A program made the translations under genes and the position numbers. From assembly GCA_026874595.1 (NCBI GenBank), contig CM049308.1, positions 46,691,327 to 46,755,326 of the forward strand: 64,000 nucleotides of DNA, read 5' to 3'. This DNA comes from Sipunculus nudus. Its lineage: Eukaryota; Annelida; Sipuncula; Golfingiida; Sipunculidae. The notes beneath the pieces are model-generated. The model did not search any database. It saw nothing but the letters and a program-made list of their open reading frames with translations, and was not told the DNA's origin. Positions within the stretch are counted from its first letter, which is position 1. Each line of letters begins with the position of its first letter. Below, one piece after another: positions 61,541 to 64,000 of the stretch.

Positions 61541-62410
61541 CAGAGCTGACAAAGCTACAAAAACAGAGTTTTGCGGATACTATGTTTTCAGTCGGTGAAC
61601 TCCTCCATAACCAATGGGCAGAATTTTTTAAAATTCGGAATTATGATCGGTCACATGTGAACTGCTGTGCCCTCATTTTTGGTTTACCTCTGACCTTTCC
61701 TCTCTGCCCATCGTCCATTTGTGCGTCTGTTTCCACACATAAACCCACATATCTCGGGAACCTTTTGACCAATAAGGCTATAGATTTTGCACAAATGTAG
61801 CCCTTGGAAAGCTTTATAACATACACTAAAAATGGTGGCACCACCTGCAACCATTTTTGCACAACGCTCATCTGTTCATCTGCCTTGGGATAAAAACACT
61901 CATATCTCCGCATTGGTTGGACTTATCCATCTGAAATTTTGCATGTGTATACATCCTGGACAGCTTTCTTGATTTTATGACAGGTGGCGCCACCTGCATT
62001 CACATTTGAGCTGCAGACATCCAAGCTCATATCTCGGGAACTGTTTGACCATTTCGGCCAAAATTTTGCATGTGTATAGATCTCCCATAGCTCTTCATCA
62101 ACCGCAAAACTAGTGGCGCCACCTGCAACCATTTGTGCACAGCGACCATCTGTTTATCTGCCTTGGGATAAAATCACTCATATCTCTGCATTGGTTGGAC
62201 TTATCCACCTGAAATCTTGCATGTGTATACATCCTGGAAAGCTTTCATGATTTTATGACAGGTGGCGCCACCTAAATTTACGTATAAGCTGCAGACATCC
62301 AAGCTCATATGTTGGGAACCGTTGGACCAGTTGTGCCAAAATTTTGCATGTGTATAGATCTCCCATAGCTCTTTATCATACGCAAAACTGGCGTATGATA
62401 AAGAGCTAAA
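61541..62410 (+). mobile_element. GTATCCGC-family element with tandem units
   Basis: It begins within the terminal hairpin (AAAACAGAGTTTTGCGGATACTATG) and has three units with GGTGGCGCCACC at 61983 and 62261 and one-mismatch versions elsewhere. A short inverted repeat, GCGTATGATAAAGAGCTA against its complement at 62365, marks the right edge. Confidence 0.7.
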
Positions 62411-62598
62411 GATACTTTTTATCAGCATAAATAAAAAATCAATACCTTAAATTTTGTCCATCTTTGGCTACGGCTGATTTTTCCCTATAAGCATTGTTGA
62501 CATACATGAGAATTTAATCTTTTAAAATCTGATATTTCAAAGGTACTCAAGTTTGTATACACCATGTCAAGTGTTGTTTACATCAAGTCCACCTAGTG
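62411..62598 (+). mobile_element. CTCAG-family interior fragment
   Basis: TTATCAGCATAAATAAAAAATCAATACC through CCATGTCAAGTGTTGTTTACATC and CCACCTAGT matches 27750-27968, then stops. Confidence 0.7.
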
Positions 62599-64000
62599 CA
62601 GACCTGCCAACTAGTCCGATTGAATCGTATTAAGTCCGATTTTTAAGATTTCTTTCAGGAGAAAATTGTATTAGTATGGTTTTTGTATATTCTGGGAAAA
62701 GATATTCATTTTGCTAATTAAAAGATTTCCTGTCATTTAATTCTGATCGAAAATCATATGTTCATTTGTCATTTATTCATTCTGAGCGATTAAAACTTGA
62801 TCTATTGTAGCTTTTACTCATTGAGCAGCATTCTGTAAAGTTCGTTTGTGCACTTGCTAATGAAATGTTACTTTCACCTTAGGCACGAGAATGCGACGCG
62901 AAATGGACCCGTTGCGAACCAGTTTCTATTTCCTATCACTGTGTGTGCGAATTTATTGAAATGCATTATTGTGTCGACCTTTAATGCGATTTCTGGAAAA
63001 CCCTGCATGGTGAAATACAGCCGTGAACAAAAGTGCACATATTATAAACACAGGTGCGTGACTGCGGCATTCGGTTAATTCTCCTGTGATCAAGCTCCAT
63101 TGAATGATGTATAAACGGGTTGACTGACACGCGCTTGCTGCTAATGTTTCCCGGAAAACTAATCCTAGTGACACTCAATGTTACCTGACCCACACACCCA
63201 TTGGATGACATTGGATCGACGTCATTTGACCCATGCGTCCATTGGTTGACCTCGATTTTATTTGAGAGACGTCATCTGACCTCTGACCCGCCTTGTGACT
63301 GTCTGACTGTTGTTTTTTGCACGGAAGAAAGTTTCCACCTCAGTGGGTGTGACATGATACCTATCACCAAAGTGAAACAAAGAGCAACATATTTGTTTTT
63401 AACTTCCCAAAAAAATTATCTGCATTCATTAAATGGACCATGTGCACTTTAGATGTGCCAGTTTTTTTACCATTTGATCCAAATCATAAGATAATACCAG
63501 GGATAATACACTGCCGACGATGTCAATATTTTACATTGTCAGTAAAAACAAAGCCTGTCAAATTGCCGATTACAGCCAGTTTCGTGATAATACCCAGTCA
63601 TAGGCCTGCTTGTGGTATAGTACCGAGATACGCATGTGAGATGGAGGTTGCGGGCACTTGTTAGCAAATAAATTGGCCTATGTAACAAATTGTATTTTGG
63701 AAGGTTGTCCATTATATTATACAAATATAAAAAAACATAGGCCATATGAATAGGCCTGTCGGGCGAACTTATCATGTTTTTAATAAAGTAGTGGCGCAAT
63801 ATTGTAGGGTTTAGCATCGATGTCAGCCGCTCACTGTGTTGCAAAGAGATCTTCTTAACTACCGTTGACAGCACAAAAGGAGGAAAATGCAAATAGTTTT
63901 TAAAAAAATGATAATAATGTGAAATTCAGTGAATTTCATGCAAAGTAAACACGTGTTGTGTTATCAGAGTTTACCCATATGTTAATTACTGCAGCTGTTT
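62599..64000. other. Unidentified DNA, probably the left part of another insertion
   Basis: The match to the CTCAG copy at 27968 breaks exactly after CCACCTAGT. The new sequence starts GCAGACCTGCCAACTAGTCC and contains the repeated motif AGTCCGATT. None of the local families occurs here. The longest frame (63539-63892, - strand, 117 codons) resembles nothing I recognise. No right end is in the window. Confidence 0.45.

Noticed and set aside
63539-63892. 117-codon minus-strand frame near the right end
   Set aside because: No recognisable domain, no splice or start context that supports it, and a length expected by chance in a few such frames over 64 kb.
55738-64000. Search for the next CNH exon
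   Set aside because: No segment encoding the expected FGxEEGIYTLN-type motif with splice sites was seen; the exon is presumably beyond the window.
1-64000. CRISPR-like arrays, because many repeats are regularly spaced
   Set aside because: The spaced repeats are eukaryotic tandem satellites and dispersed elements with homologous, not unique, intervening sequence.
1-64000. tRNA-derived SINEs or tRNA genes behind the many short repeats
   Set aside because: I saw no A-box/B-box pair or cloverleaf in any of the families, and their 3' ends lack a poly-A or short simple tail.

Overview
This is 64 kb of AT-rich animal DNA. It holds the middle part of one intron-rich protein-coding gene on the + strand; almost everything else is repeats. 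The repeat types suggest a marine invertebrate, most likely a mollusc and perhaps a bivalve. In particular, many elements start with a hairpin followed by a CCGT-rich tract, as described for bivalve 'pearl' elements and Helentron-associated (HINE) elements. That taxonomic call is an inference from repeats, not proof.

The gene is an orthologue of MAP4K3/MAP4K5 (GCK-type STE20 kinases; happyhour in Drosophila). Five exons are visible: 621-674, 16799-16838, 31874-32179, 32936-32986 and 55653-55737. All junctions have AG/GT splice sites and the reading phases agree (2/1, 0/0, 0/0, 0/0, leaving phase 1). Joined, they encode the proline-rich linker with SH3-binding PxxPxK/R motifs and the first 28 residues of the citron-homology (CNH) domain. 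The kinase domain lies upstream of the window and the rest of the CNH domain downstream. Introns are 16.1, 15.0, 0.76 and 22.7 kb. A decayed copy of the first exon sits at about 531-590.

The long introns are filled with nested non-autonomous elements. I name the families by their ends: GAAC (5' GCGAACCTGTG, 3' CACAGGTTCGC then AGGCCTGTAGGCCTTGTT), CTCAG (5' hairpin TAGCTCAG...CTGAGCTA, 3' CAGCTGAGC...GACCCATGGGTC then CTTGTT), CCCCAGACA (4613-7506), ATGCCCC (3008-4491) and GTATCCGC (three arrays). Most share a plan: a 5' hairpin, a CCGT/CTGT tract, a modular body, a 3' copy of one hairpin arm, a small palindrome, then TTGTT or TAGTT, with insertion into T-tracts and no visible target duplication. 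Several families also share a core module that ends in the palindrome GGTGGCGCCACC. Paralogous uninterrupted copies in the same window act as empty sites and fix many boundaries.

Layout. 1-620: tail of a GAAC element, exon copy, acceptor. 1085-16684: one 15.6-kb nest with a GAAC element outermost. 16953-17793: possible pogo-like end plus unidentified DNA. 17794-31302: CTCAG elements with nested GAAC and GTATCCGC elements. 31303-33022: the exon 3/exon 4 neighbourhood, the least repetitive part. 33023-55580: CTCAG elements, a higher-order tandem array (41271-44502), two TA-flanked inverted-repeat elements (38411-40079, 51917-54209) and a deep nest (46419-55580). 55738-62598: more CTCAG, GAAC and GTATCCGC elements. 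62599-64000: DNA unlike the rest, probably the start of another insertion. No transposase, Rep-helicase or reverse transcriptase reading frame was found, and no RNA genes were recognised.
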